Assembly (NCBI RefSeq): GCF_019649055.1
Contig: NW_026570271.1
Coordinates: 744,001 to 808,000, forward strand
DNA length: 64,000 bases
Direction: 5' to 3'
Source: Paramacrobiotus metropolitanus
Taxonomy: Eukaryota > Tardigrada > Eutardigrada > Parachela > Macrobiotidae
Below are positions 10,688-23,423 of this stretch, in pieces (within the stretch, counting starts at the first letter, position 1; each line of letters opens with the position of its first letter). Both the position numbers and the translations under genes were made by a program. Below the pieces are notes generated by a model that made no database searches, had not been told where the DNA came from, and was given only the letters and a program-made list of their open reading frames with translations.

Positions 10688-12644
10688 CGGGTTTAGGTAA
10701 TGAAGCTGGGTTGCTTAATGCAGCACTTAAAAAGTTTAAGCACTCAACCCGGCGCCACAGTCCTATCAAAATGCAATTTTTGTCCTTTTGTTATTCTCCA
10801 TTTGCATCTGTATTAAAGTAACTGTATGGGTTCTCGTTGCATGGATTTGGCATTGTGAAGTCAATTTTAATTTTTTAAAAATTTTGCTGCTCTTGCTCCC
10901 TCTTCCAGAATTTGTGGCATGTGGCGCAAAACTGTTGGAGCCAAGACAATAAGTAACTGACAAACGTTAACACAGATTGCAGTTCGTATTTTATCGATAA
11001 GTAAAAGGGTACAAATAAAAGGTACACCTCTTTTAAAACAACATCATCTGAACGCATTTCCCGATATCATGTATTGTTTAAAGGAATGATGAATCGAAGC
11101 ATCGGACGCCAATAAAGCAGGTTCGAAAACTAAGCGGAAATATGTTAACACTGGAAATTCAGTACAAGCCGCTATTCTCAGGCTTATTCAGGACCAAGAA
11201 CCGCTTGACTTTACGGTTGCTTTCTCAATCAGCTCGATGGTACCGCAAGCAAACCTAATGGCGAGACGACGACAATCACCAACGAACTTAATGGCAAATC
11301 GGCGGCTTGGTAACCGTTGTGGTTTGCGGTGCACGGAATGTGTGATTTGCGGTGCACTGGAAGCGTGATCGTATAATTTTATTTTTTTTTAAGGTCATTA
11401 TAAGCACGAAGACCAAGCAATGGTTATTTCGCTAAAGATTTGGTGCTTTCCAGTGCGGTAAAGATAAAACATTTAACAATTTTAGGTATGGTAATTTAAA
11501 AAATAAATATTATAAAATATTTCGGACTGCACTACCATATTATGTATAAATTATAATTAGAAGAATGCTTAAAAAGACCAGTTGTATAACATTTAAACAG
11601 TTTCTGCAGCCGAGAATCTTTCTGCTTGTCGAATGGAAAAAATTTTATAGTGCGTGGTAGGTTAAATTAGCTGCAAAACAATATAAGTACTTGTACAGAC
11701 AAACATACTTTAAAAATGTGTGATAAAAACGAAAACATTTTATCACAGGATTTGGAGAGAGATTTGAACTCTAATTTTGGTGAAAACCGTGAACCGTCAA
11801 GAGCTGCTGTCATATTATGGAACCGTTACTTGACTGGGCTGCGGGCAATGTCTCACTGACCACAACCTACCCGAAGTGAAACGTCACACAACCACATAAA
11901 TTTTAACTGTATACTTGAATGAGTTATGCAGCAGTTTCTAGTTCGGTGTAAAATCATGTAAGCAGGAAGCTAGAGGAAGGTACATATATGTATGCTACGT
12001 AATTGTTTCACCATCCTGCGGCAGAAAGCTCACACACTCACACAGATGTCAGATCAGTTTAGTAGTGGATGTACGAGTATTTTACATTGATGAGATAAAA
12101 CGTAACAATAAAAACACGCCCGCACTCTATATTTCAAGGCACATCCATACTTTATTATTCATATTCTCCCTTCCAGTCCGGCACAAATAAAAAAGACGTG
12201 CATCAGAAAGATTGGAGGTCAGCTGAATGTTTACATTTCAGATAAGCTTTGCTCTGTCTTGGTCCGGCATAATCATTCACATTTTGCTGCCGGTCCAGAA
12301 GTCGCAGGCTGGCTTTTTTACAGCCTAACTGGAAACAGCCAACACGAAGGCACTACGTATGACTCACTCAAAACCGTTAACAGATGGCAACAAAATTATA
12401 AATGACCGCTCCCCAGTTAGCATCCGGTGTCTCATGTCTGATGGTTATACAACGTACTAGCAGCCGGTCTTTTTCCTCCTTGTTTCATTAGCAAACATGA
12501 TAAGGTTTACTTAATTTCCGTTTTCGCAGAATTGTCACGACAGTCAAGGGTAAATTTAGCAGTCACCTAATATGCTGTGATAAGTTTACATGTACTCTAA
12601 GCTCTTGTTCTGGTTTTACTACTTTTGTGGTTCCGCATGCAGCC
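10688..12644. other. RK1-RK2 intergenic region
   Basis: No coding region is supported. It holds a short tandem pair of a unit around ttgcggtgcac (11318-11360), AT-rich DNA to about 12.1 kb, and the duplicated upstream block of the RK genes at 12285-12530. Confidence 0.5.
12285..12530. repeat. RK2 upstream region, copy of 6752-7000
   Basis: Collinear, diverged copy of the RK1 upstream block (same order of agaagtcgcaggc, acacgaaggcactacgtatgac and ccgttaacagatgg). It ends just before the RK2 signal-peptide exon and marks the left limit of the tandem duplication. Confidence 0.7.
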
Positions 12645-13371
12645 ATGCTGGCTAATTGCATAAGAATTATTTCATTGACGTTCGCTTTTGCTTATAGCGG
12701 CTACTCTGCAAAAGGTGTTTTATCTCTCGCATACATCTGCCATAGCGATGCCATCCGCCATGTAATGCAGTTCATTATAAATATTTCGGCATTTTTATGA
12801 TCAACCAATTAAGCGTTTTAACGCTATAATTATTTCATTTATCAAGTCTTAATTTTGCTATACGTTAATTATTTATTTAAGAAAGTACTGAAATGCATTG
12901 TCATTATTTTGTCTTTTTTATTAATTTCCTTTATTGTTAGGTTGGCCCAACAAAACTGTCGGTAATGTTTCGGTCATTCCATATGCTACGCTAGCTATGA
13001 CAGGAGCGAATAATGGAACGGTGCCGTCCAACGCATCATGCCCAGCGATTGTTACGCGTGCTGAGTGGAACGCCAGGGATCCGATATATAGCAACGAAAC
13101 GGAAACCAAGGTATACCTGAAATTTCCGCTGCCAAACATGGTGTACACGCAGACGTACACCGGCACCTCGCTGCATGGGACCTGTGCCGATGTTGAATCC
13201 TGCAAGTTTATCGTCAAAACCATACAGAACGATCATATGGGCTTCGCGCCGGCATCCACTAATAAACTCGCCGACATCTCCTACCAGTAAGCATACAGCA
13301 ACGGGAGCATAAATTATTTACCAAACTGTTTTTTGCAAACCGTGTGGCATTAGTAAAGTCGGTGCGGCGAA

Positions 13372-13565
13372 AGCTGAAACTCTAAGTCTGACTCTGAATG
13401 CTTAAAGTTTAAGTCTGAATCCTAAAAGTCTGAGTGCTTAAAGTGTAGTTAAGTTTAAATCTGAATCCTAAAAAGTGTGAATGCTCAACGTACCGTACTT
13501 AAACTCAAAGTCTTAGCGCTCAGGCTCACATTTGCAGTTTAATTAGATTCAGAGTCTTGTCGCTC
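13372..13565. repeat. Degenerate tandem repeat in RK2 intron 2
   Basis: Units built from ctgaatcctaaaag, tgcttaaagt and ctcagagtca recur several times in a 190-base stretch of the intron. It looks like a decayed minisatellite and is absent from the same intron of RK1, RK3 and RK4. Confidence 0.55.
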
Positions 13566-14881
13566 AGAGTCAGAATGAGTGTATCAGAATCCCAGGCCAG
13601 TCGCAGTTGATCTTGATGCTAGCCCGGGGTCTGGTTTCCACGTATGATATTTGGCTTAAACCTGATACTGTGTTTATCGAAATTTATATCATTTTTTTTA
13701 GTTTTCTAATTGGAATAAACGGTTCAATATTCGAGGGCAGAGGATGGTTCGTCGGAGGCGCTTACTACAAACCGTTCAATGACCAGGGGTTTGGCGTCGC
13801 CTTCCTTGGAACCTTTCCACCAGCCGGTACTCTCATTGCTTCAGTTGTACACGTTTCAGCAAATGCTCCAATGTCAAATTTCAGTAATTTAAAATTCTTT
13901 TGGTAATTACAGAGCAGTAAGAACAATTTGAGGTATTGCATTTCAGGTACCAGCGTCGCACCCTTGACTTACGAAGCGATCCTAGCAGCGCATCAGCTGT
14001 TGCGCTGTGCCATTTCCCTGGGACATCTGATCTCGCCAAACTATACGCTACTGTCGTTGCGTATAACCCCAACCGTTGGCCGATATATTGACAATCCGGA
14101 TACGTTCCCGCACGATTCACCGTACGGTGTTTTCCACGGTTTTCTCGTACACTTACTTGTGTACTGCATAATAAATTACTATGCACAGTTTTATAGTGTT
14201 TTCTAATATTAATATCTAAAATATCGTTGATTTGCAGGACCGACGCTCCAGCTCTTAAACCGGAAGAGACAATTATTATATCTTTTGGCTGTAGTGTAGC
14301 GCTGGCATTGGGCATTACCCTGGCGGTATGCGGTTGGAGGAAAGCTCGCATGTTCAGGCTGCAGCCTGACGAGGTGCGACTGAGTTCTTGAAAAATTCAA
14401 AGCTATATAATTTTGATAAGTTCATCACTACGAAGTATCTTTACGCGGGCGGCGTTATGAGTACAGTAAAACCTGTGCACTTTGAACACCAACGGCTCCA
14501 TTAAGAGCGTCCAAACACGTATCTTTCACTCTGCATCGGCTGATTGGTGAAACTTAATTTGCAGGAACCACTGGCACCCGCCCTCGAACGCGCCATGAAC
14601 TATCACTCACTTGACCATGGACCGTTACATCCGCGTACCATGGGGAATTTAACCGGCAATGCCGTACGTAATAAAAGTACAACGATTGATTCTTTTTTTG
14701 CAGCTGTCAACTCATTTTTAATCGAAAGTCTTAAGACGATCAAATGAGGCTGGGTGTGTGTCTAAAAATGTGTGTCTGACAATTGTGAGAATTGCGGTAC
14801 TACCTACGACTAGGCAACTGCTATCAGAGCAACCTGAAAGCTCCCACAGCAAACAAACAAGTGGTGCGCGATTTTAGTGCT

Positions 14882-15047
14882 GTAGCCGCTGGATGAAATG
14901 GCACTTCAAGTTCAGCGTCTGGTGTACGGAAAACGACGCACACGCTACTCGGTATTCTACGTAAAGTGTGCGATGCCGGGCAGGGGACAGGCAGTGGCCG
15001 GATGATGGCCCGGATCTAAAAGCGGTGCCGTTTCATCCAGCGGCTAC
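14882..15047. mobile_element. MITE in RK2 intron 6
   Basis: A 166-base element bounded by a 23-base terminal inverted repeat (14882-14904 against 15025-15047, one mismatch, core gtagccgctggatgaaa). It has no coding capacity. The superfamily is not clear because I cannot fix a target-site duplication. It is not in the same intron of the other RK genes, so it inserted after the duplication. Confidence 0.75.
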
Positions 15048-16174
15048 GGTAAACTCAGTACACTGACGTTAAGAATTCAAATTTAGCAAACAGCTACAGA
15101 TAAATATTAAATGTCTTACAGATAAACGTTTATGAATCACTGGGCAGTGACTGTCTGTACCAGTACTCATTGAGCGAAAAGATTGGCGGCGGATCGTTTG
15201 GTACTGTGTACAAGGCACGCATCACGCACCGTGGAACCTATACTGGCGACGAGGAAGCAGCCGTCAAAGTTCTGCATATCCACAATACGGATGACGTGAA
15301 CATCCCCACCGAAGAATTCAGGAAATTTAGAGACAAATGGAAGATGTTGCTTGACTTCAACTCTGAACATTTGGTAGCGTACCACAAAATTTCGATTAGC
15401 GGAACGGAAACCGGGTCTTTCGTAGAGATTCTAATGGATTACTGCAGTGGTAGGTTGTGGCAGTTTGTATAATTTTCATAGGACAGTCTTGTTACAATTT
15501 GGCTGTGTAACAGGTCGCGATTTGGAGCAGCTGCTATCCAGAATAAAAATCAATCATACGCTCATCGAACCGAGGAACCGTGCTGCGATGCGGACTGCAG
15601 ATTGTTACGGGTGTGGAATTCTTACACGAACGACAACTGATGCACGGCGATGCCGCATAACACCATTAGCGCCACCCATCGGACCAATATTTTGGGAACC
15701 GCGAAATACATGTCACCAGAACGCGTGCACTGGGATTGTCATGGCGAGCTGCAGGTTCCCAGCCGGAAAGCCGATATTTGGAGTGTCGGTTGTTTCATGC
15801 ACGATCTATTCGATCACTCATGTGGAATTTATACGCGAATGTTTCATAAAGCCGGCTCGAGGCGCGAAGAACCGGAGACATTTGTCGTAGAGAAGAATAC
15901 TGAAACCCAGGTCATCATCATGAGGATTATGAACGGCTATATTCCGTTCGTCAGTCAAACGCTGCCACCGGAATTATGTAGTGTGATCAGTCGGTGTCTG
16001 GTTGTCGCCAGTAACGAAAGGCCTTCGGCTTCCGAGTTAAGGGAAAGTCTACTGATGCTGTTGGGACACATAATGACGCACCTAGATCCAGCGTTCATTA
16101 GTCAGAAGGAAGTTATGCGTCCTTGTGTATGCGGCAGACAGTTATCGGAAAACGGTTTTGATCTTAATTCTTAA

Positions 16175-16985
16175 TTGTTAATGGCTGATCGTACTACAAT
16201 CATTGTTGTACAGTAGCAGTCCTAAAAAGTCGTGCACGCGGTCAAGCTCCGCAGTTTATTTTTCTTTATTCTGCCAGATTGAGCATCTATATATATACAT
16301 GTAGGTATCTATAGCCAGAAATCAATCGTTTTACTGTTAATTATCCATCGGAAACTTTTACTTTATTTTTGCTTCCGGTGAAAATTTTCTGACCCGTGGC
16401 ATATAGCCACTATGGGGAGTACGGTAATTGTCTCAAGATTGCAGCACTTTTTACCTTTTACTTCTTCTTTACTTTAACGGTTAATCCACCGAAGCAACTT
16501 TTCTGTCAATGTGAAAGGAGTTGTTTGAAAGAGGCTTGTGATTTCATAGCTTATTATTAAATTTTTGATTTCTAACTCGACACATGCAATGCAAAACTCA
16601 GAAAATAGACCATGGCCAAATTGCGCGAGGTGGCAGTTTTTTAAATAATTCGTCTCTACAGACGCTATACAGTGCTTCTGATAAAAACGGATTTCGTTAA
16701 TAATTCGCACGCTTGTATTTGTGTATGTACATAGTTTGTTGCACTTGAAATCTTGAAAACCGACAAAGTAGGTCACAAATTGTACGTGCTCAAGCAATCT
16801 TTTTTCTGAGTCAAAGGTTTCGTGCGAATAGTGGCCTGCTGGTGCAGTTGACGGGAAGAGATCTGCGTTAGCTGTATCGGAAGCCTGTAATTATGAAACA
16901 TGATGACAGTGGTAAACGCCTGTGAAGACAAAGACAGATATGAAAACAATGATGGATGCACACTAGGTATGTAATTAGAAATTTC
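16175..16985. other. Convergent intergenic region after RK2
   Basis: Contains the 3' ends of RK2 (plus) and astacin-LRR copy A (minus). Minus-strand frames at 16474-16961 show no domain and no family resemblance. I see nothing else. Confidence 0.4.
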
Positions 16986-16988
16986 GAA

Positions 16989-18815
16989 TTAGCCGTTATT
17001 GTTCCGCTGTAGTAGAAGTAGAACAGGAAACCACTTGGCTTCTCGATGAAGACGTAAGTAGCGCAGCGGTTTCGCCGCAATCCATTCGAATATCTTAGAA
17101 GTAAAAATTGTTGAGGCATGGTTTACTCCAGCTGATGGAGAGTCGGCGATTTTGTAGTCGTTGTAAATGTGGTCCAACTGGATACGCGGTTTGCTTTCAT
17201 TTCCGATGCCCCACATGTTGGCTCGTTAACAGAGTATTCGCTGTGTGCATAGTAATTAATCCGTTATGTGCTGAAAGGAAACGGATCCGCATGACAGTTG
17301 TTTAAACTGGATGGTAAAGATCCGCTTTGCCAAATTCACCGCTTTTGAATAAATCCTCCAAGGAAATCCATCTAACGATACACCTGGCCAGCTTGCACTT
17401 GGAGACGCAAATTTTTATTGCTTCGCCACCTGGAACGATACCAAGCAAACTCGCAGCTGCAGTGGATATTGCGCAGAAAAGTGCGGAAAGATGGATCGAA
17501 ATTATATCTTAGATTGTCCAGCAGGGCTTTCAGTGACAATATCCGAAGGTCGAGTAAGTCAGACTTAGTCAGTTAACGAGCCCACCTCCATTGTTTTTAT
17601 AGTGTTGTTGTAAAATACAATAACCCGTAGCCGCTTCGAAGTCGCAAAGTCCTGCTTCTCAATAACCAAACTGGGACAGTTGTACAGCTGAAAATCTAGC
17701 ATACTGGTAAAATTCAAATTGTTCAACCTCGAGGTCACGCGCTCTGTGATGCAGCTACGTAAAAGTAGTTTTACGACTTCGGTTTGTATAGACGCAAATG
17801 GATATTTAGCGATAAGATGCTCTTCTAAATCCATGGAAACGAATCGCAATTGTTTTTCAGCCATATCCAGTGCCATCCGCTGCAGCACGGGAACCGATGC
17901 GTTGGACTGGCAGGCAATCCGGAAGCTGGTTCGCTTGGTGCAGTTGTAGTTGCCGGACCGGCAGTAGCGATTGAACTTAGCGCCGCACTCTTCTTCCGTC
18001 ATTTTTTCGGTGGTGAAGATGGGTAAATCGTTGTCGCTATCTTTGGTTTCTTCAGCAGCGCGGGTAACGTTTAGTGGACACTGGTAGGCAATCAGAATTT
18101 TAGCCACATCGGTCGGACTCAGGCCTGTGGTTTGTCCGATACTTATAGTGAAGGATTTTCTGGGTAGCATGACTGGAGTCTGATCAGTGGAGCCACCAAA
18201 CGAATGGAGTGTTGAACGGAGTGATAGTCGTACCTCGTGACAAACGTGTACATCGATGAATTTATCTCTTATTAATTGCTGAGATTAGATTAGGTCGAAA
18301 TATTGTTCACCGTGAATGCTGCCCTTGCGCACTTCAACGTACCTTGTGCCAAACGTTTTTGTTCGTATTCAATGCCCAGGGCACGCATTTTTAGGCCTTG
18401 TTTGATAGACGGCTGGAAGCATGCCGGGGCGCCCAAGTTAATTACTCGAAAGCCGCCGAGTCGGCCAATCTGGAACAGAATCTAACGGAAAAATAGTGCT
18501 TTCGGCAGATAGTTACTATAAACGTGCACGTGTACTGCATTTACCTAACTTATCCTTTCAGTAGTTCCTAAAATATCAATGGGAACGTCTGATAACGACG
18601 AGTGCTTGATACTGCCTAGGGAGTTCCTGACTTACCCTTGGATTAGCGTAGCTGTATTTGCTTCTTACTGCTAAAGTGTGTGCTTGACGAGAAGAAAAGG
18701 TAATCAAGTTCGTCCGTTCTGGATTGGAGCAAAATGCACCCCTTGGTCGCTCTTTCCATTGTGCGAATAGCTTTCATAATCACTCGCCGCTTTGATGACC
18801 TATGCAAGTCAACCT
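16989..18815 (-). pseudogene. Astacin-LRR family copy A, broken
   Basis: Pieces in gene order on the minus strand: an astacin helix exon near 18810-18690 (MKAIRTMERATKGCILL), a second astacin exon near 18480-18240 (IGRLGGFRVINL, KMRALGIEYEQKR), an LRR region 18170-17565 (GLSPTDVAKILIAYQCPLN, RLNNLNFTSMLDFQLY, ATSKRLRVIVFYNN) and a decayed LRR cap at about 17510-17000. The zinc site is absent (LKMRALGIEYE where HExxHxxGxxH belongs). The reading frame is lost in the stretch equivalent to the astacin methionine turn. An insertion with a stop follows VGSLTD at 17565. No signal-peptide exon lies between here and copy B. This is a 5'-truncated pseudogene. Confidence 0.8.
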
Positions 18816-19402
18816 CAAATACAGGTGTTTTTGGTGGTTTAAAAATTAACCGGATGTTTGCTCACGTTTAGCATTCTGCCCAACAGAATGGGCGCTTTCA
18901 TATAATTATGTAACTGTTTCATGGTCAGGTATTATGCAAATGTTTAAACACTTTTATAGCAGCGTCGGAATGCTAATCGGAATTTAACAAATATTTACTG
19001 CCTTTCGTCTCCGGTACGTACGTACGGGTCGGTACATGTTAATGCGTGAAAAACACTGAACAAAAAGCAATGAAACATTGGGAAAGTAGGGTCACGGACA
19101 TTATTGTATCACGAACATACGTATTGTTTCAATTATTGATAATAGTAAGTAAGACAGCAAAAATATTGAATACCATTAGGTTGCCACAATATCGTTAAGA
19201 TCAGGTTTATAATAGACCTTTTATAATAATGTTGAATCGCAGCCAGCGACAGAATGAAAGCAGATGAAAAGTTATGGTTGAAGTATGTACGTCATAATCA
19301 GCAACTCCAAAGCACTCGATCAATTATCTAAACAGCCGCTTTTCCAAAACTGTCGATGAAAAAATTGACAGGCGCCGCAATCACCAATCAGCTCGCCAAA
19401 TG

Positions 19403-22400
19403 CTAAGAGGACTGTTGGATCCTCTGCAATGGATGATGAGTCGCTGACTTAGTGACAGGTGCAACTTCGGTCGCAGTGTTCGCTCTGCGTCCTTGGACAT
19501 TTGGCGCATCGCAGGTCGGTTCATTGACAGAGTATTCAGTTTGCGTGTAATAATTAATCCACTCTGGGCCGAGTGGAAACTGGTCCGCGTGACAGTTGAC
19601 TGGGTGATAAAGTTCCTCTTTGCCAAATTCAGCGCTTTCCAGCCTGCCGCTACTCTCACGTCCGTCAAACGAATACACTTCACCGACCTGAGCGCGGAGA
19701 CGCAAATTTGTATTGGTTCGCCACCAGGCACGATACCAAGCAAATTCGCAGCTGCAGTGGAGAGCACGCATGAAGTTTCGGAAAGATTGGTCGAAATTAT
19801 AGTATCGTTGTTCGTCTAGCAGCGCTTCCAGTGACACAATTCGAAGATCGGGCAAGCTAGCTAATGAGTCCAGCTGCATAGTTTCAATTGTACTGTTGTA
19901 AAATAAAATTATCCGCAGCCGCTTGGAAGCCAAAAAATCTCGTTTCTCAATGATCAAATTGCGACAGCCGTAGAGCTGAAAATCCAATAGGCTGGTAAAG
20001 TTCAAGTCACTTAACCTCCAAGTCACGCGTTCTGTGTTGCAGTTACGCAGTTGCAGCTTGACGACTTGGATTTGTAAGGGTGCAAAAGTGTATCTTGCAA
20101 TAAGTTGCTCTTCTACGTCAATGGAAACTAACCGCAATGGTTTCTCCGCCATATCCACCGCCATCCGCTGCAGGACGGAAACCGGTGCGTTTGACCGGCA
20201 GACAATTCGGAAATCGGTTCGGGTGGTGCAGTTGTGCACTGTGGTGATGTCGGATTGACAGTGGCGATTGAATTGCGCACCGCATTCTTCGTCCGTCATT
20301 TGTTCGAATGAGAACAACGGAAAATCCTCATCGTGAGCGTAAAGTTGCTTACTGTCGCGGATGATGTTCAGTGGGCACTTATAGGCAATCATAATTTTAG
20401 CCACGTCTGTCGGGCTCAGGCTTTTCATCCGTCCCATATGTACCGTTAGCGCTTTTTTGGATATCATGCCAGGACTTCGACCTGTGGTGCCAGCGAAGGT
20501 AGAATACTCTCGGATGGAATGGTAGTCGTACTTCGCTCCGAAAGTGTACATGGACGGATTTATGCTGTACAAATCGTCGTAGAAGTCCTTATACTCGCTT
20601 TCCGACTCGCTGATATTGCGCACTTCGACATACTGGTCCCGATCAAAGCGTTTGTGTTCGTAATCAAAGCCCAGTGCATGCATAACATGGAACTGGATGA
20701 CGCCCAAATCGAAGCATGATGGCTGACTCAGGTAAATTTCTTGATAGCCGCCGATTCGTCCAAGGTCTGAATAGCATCTAAAATGAGCGCTCGTTTGCCA
20801 TTCTTATGCCGGTACACTGTATTTCTTATAACTACCGTAGTTCCAGCAACAATTTTCAGAATATAAAAATATGATAGCATCGAATGGAGGCGGTTGTTTG
20901 TTAACATAATTATATTACTATTGGTCCCACTAGCACGCAGCCAGTTGTGTTTTGGATATGGAAGAATGAAGGAGAAAACAATTTACAAATGAGATTTTAG
21001 GCATATTTCAGAAATTTAAGACTGGGAAGGGGAGATTAATTACGGAAAAAGTTTGAATATGCAGAAATGCAAAGAAATGTAGAAAAGCATGATATTAGTA
21101 TCTGTTACTAAGTTAGGTAAGAAGAACCGTATAATATTAAGTTAACTATTAACATACGTATTAAGGTAAGAACGTCAAAGAAAAGCGTAACATTACTGTA
21201 ATATTTTATGTGCTGAAAGCTGCCAAGTTGTGAAGTTTTTATTTAAAAGGGCTCTAGAATTTTCTACCCGTAGAAGTTTTTAAAGACGCTTCGCAATGGA
21301 AGTACTGGCAGCCGCACTTCGCAAACTACTGGAAGTTTTGAAACTTTTGAAAACTTTACAGAAGAGAAAAGATTTTGTTTTTAAAATCACAGCTTAGGAA
21401 GGAACCTGGGATGCTGGATTTTTTAAATATGCCAGCGGTTTGAAAATATAACTAATGATTTGCGTAATAGAAAATAAATTCCAAAAAAAGACCTAAGAGC
21501 AAGTGCACGTATATGAATCTATAGATAGATGCCGTTACTGACATACGATTGGATTGTTTCTGCATGAGCATAGCTGCTTGAGGAAAAGTAAAGATAATCA
21601 AGTTCGTCCGTTCTGGGTTCGAACAAAATGCATCTTTTGGTCGCTTTTTCCATTGTGCGAAGAGCTTTCAGAACAATTTGCCGCTTTGTTTGATCTGTAC
21701 AAGTAAATTAAGTCGTTGAAATCGATCTGGCAGAAATTTATGACACCTTACATAAGTCACATTAATACAGATGTACAAGTGCAGTACATTATTACAGAAA
21801 TTCTCGTACCAAGTATCTATTCGAGTGAAACTGTGTTTGCCAAAAGAATAACTGAACCGCACAGGTAAACCGACCAGAAGTTAAAGCCCCGTTTAGCGGG
21901 TTGTCTGTTCTTGATGTAATAATAATAACAATAACAATAGAGAACTGCTGTCTTTAATTTATGCCATATCACTTGCTTATTTTGTGTGGAAACCGTCATA
22001 GGCACGCCCCCATCCCGTCTTGTTTCCATGTTTATTTCAGGCACCCTTTGCCGCATCCGGTTTATTATGGGCACTCATTTCAATGAAATGAAATACGCGT
22101 GAGCGCAGCATTACTTCGGTATTTCGGTACTGTCATCATTTTGATATTTTATTACTGATAATTTGCCATAATAATTTTAATAGGTGCTAGCTGGGATCGT
22201 AAAAGCTATTCCATCTAAATCATTAGTAAGACCACCAGCCGGCACCAGGTGTAGCGCAAGTTTATAAAAGCGATGACAAAGACTTGGTGAGAAAAAGCTA
22301 GTAAAACACCTTCACTTTATCAGAAAAGAAAGGGCAACGCAAGTCCGATACTCACAATCAGTTCAACTTCGAGACAAGTTAGGTATATCATCACGCATTT

Positions 22401-23423
22401 CTTCGGTTCCGGTGCCGCACTTAGTATAATTATGTACAATGAACTGCTAACTCTGTATTCACCAAAGATACGACTGAGAGAAGCCGGTTGGCAGACTTTC
22501 CGTAGGCCAAGAGAATCGCACGATGTCTCAAATGATCAAGAAAGTTGAAAGTATGTACATGTATTCGGCAAACGAAATCGCATACGCTTGAACCTTCTCG
22601 CCCTGTCTTGATTAACAACTCACTCTAAATTGCCCGACATGCAAAATCGTCTACGAGAAAATGTGATTCACGAGAAAACCATCAACTGCAGCTGAATAAT
22701 TATCACTTGAAATTATTCAGGGTGCCTATAATACTGGGGGTGGTCGTGGGGAAGGATGCCCGTAACTATAACGATACCCTATTTTCTGTTAATCGACGGC
22801 ATTATCGTGCGCATGGGTGCCTTGTTTACTTAATGGTGTACCGTGCGTATACAAAGTACAATATTCCCACAAAAAGTACGAAATACCTATTGTAATAATC
22901 ACTTTAATAATATAGGCGCAAACGTACCGGTACGTTGCTCCTATGACAGTAACCTTGTTTGCCGCAAGTCGCGACACTTTCTTGTACTCACTGAAGGAGC
23001 CGCTCATCTCATAAGGGATGGCGGCAGGGTTTGGCCATAGTTTAGGTCTGCTTTTCGCAATAGCATTTGCGTCCGAAAAGTTTAGCGGTGAGTAGAAAAT
23101 ATCTGAAAAAAGAATACTTTTGTTACAGCCAAGAAATCCAGTCACCGGTAATCTCAAAAATATAACGCTGCCAACGGATAGAAGCAGCTCAAAGTATCTG
23201 CAAAAGGTCACTGGAGCTCGAACATCAGAAATATTAGTGCTATCCATAAGCAGTGGCCCAGTAATTTCAAGTTTCACTATAAATTGCTTATTAATGAGTA
23301 AATACAACTGAATATACCTTCTGTTATTTCCATGTCTTCATCGTCATTAGCAACTGCGAATGCTGGATTCAAAAAGGCTGTAGCAGCTAAAATGCCGTAC
23401 GTATAAAATATTGTATTCTGCAT
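19403..23423 (-). CDS. Copy B: secreted pseudo-astacin fused to LRR domain
   Basis: This is the only copy that looks intact. Exon 1, 23423-23318: signal peptide MQNTIFYTYGILAATAF. Exon 2, 23102-22992, phase 1 at both ends: LWPNPAAIPYEMSGSF, the astacin domain start. Exon 3 from 21694 to about 21560: LKALRTMEKATKRCILFEPR. Last exon, 20777-19403: CYSDLGRIGGYQEIYL, then QFHVMHALGFDYEHKRFDRD, YDYHSIREY, LSPTDVAKIMIAYKCP. These are the astacin landmarks, but HExxH is replaced by FHVMH, the third His is Tyr and the Met-turn Met is Arg, so it should not be a protease. A cysteine-bearing linker follows, then about four LRR-like strands (LRNCNTERVTWRL, FTSLLDFQLYGC, LRIILFYNS, LRIVSLEAL) and a cap HCSCEFAWYRAWWR. 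There is no membrane helix, so it is probably secreted. The donor site of exon 3 is not resolved. Confidence 0.75.
20520..20777 (-). other. Degenerate astacin zinc site and Met-turn of copy B
   Basis: This exon portion holds the astacin signature region. Against the family pattern HExxHxxGFxHExxRxDRD, copy B reads FHVMHALGFDYEHKRFDRD. The first His, the catalytic Glu and the third His are replaced, while the flanking GF, R and DRD are kept. Preserved fold residues with lost catalytic residues are typical of a pseudoenzyme. Confidence 0.85.

Larger units (their letters stand above)
12645..16174 (+). pseudogene. RK2: PGRP receptor kinase with deleted catalytic loop
   Basis: Same exon plan as RK1: 12645-12714, 12941-13286, 13702-13826, 13947-14121, 14238-14373, 14565-14663, 15122-15449, 15514-16174. 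All splice sites and phases are conserved through exon 7. The signal peptide (MLANCIRIISLTFAFAYS), PGRP (CPAIVTRAEWNARDP, FLIGINGSIFEGRGW) and membrane helix are intact. In exon 8 a one-base insertion near 15573, judged against RK1/RK3, shifts the frame. An 86-base deletion (junction at about 15650, between two GGCGA copies) then removes the segment holding the catalytic Asp loop and the DFG-like motif. Read on, the frame ends at 15890 after a false tail. The C-lobe remains open in another frame to 16174. The product would be a PGRP receptor with only the kinase N-lobe: either a dying gene or a membrane decoy. An assembly error cannot be excluded. Confidence 0.85.

Noticed and set aside
12645-16174. 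RK2 as a normal receptor kinase
   Set aside because: Exon 8 has a +1 shift and an 86-base deletion covering the catalytic loop and DFG-like motif compared with RK1 and RK3.
16474-17216. Minus-strand frames after RK2 as separate genes
   Set aside because: No domains. The right part is the decayed 3' end of astacin-LRR copy A and the rest has no family match.
20520-20777. Copy B as an active astacin metalloprotease
   Set aside because: HExxHxxGxxH is FHVMHALGFDY; the catalytic Glu and two ligands are gone.
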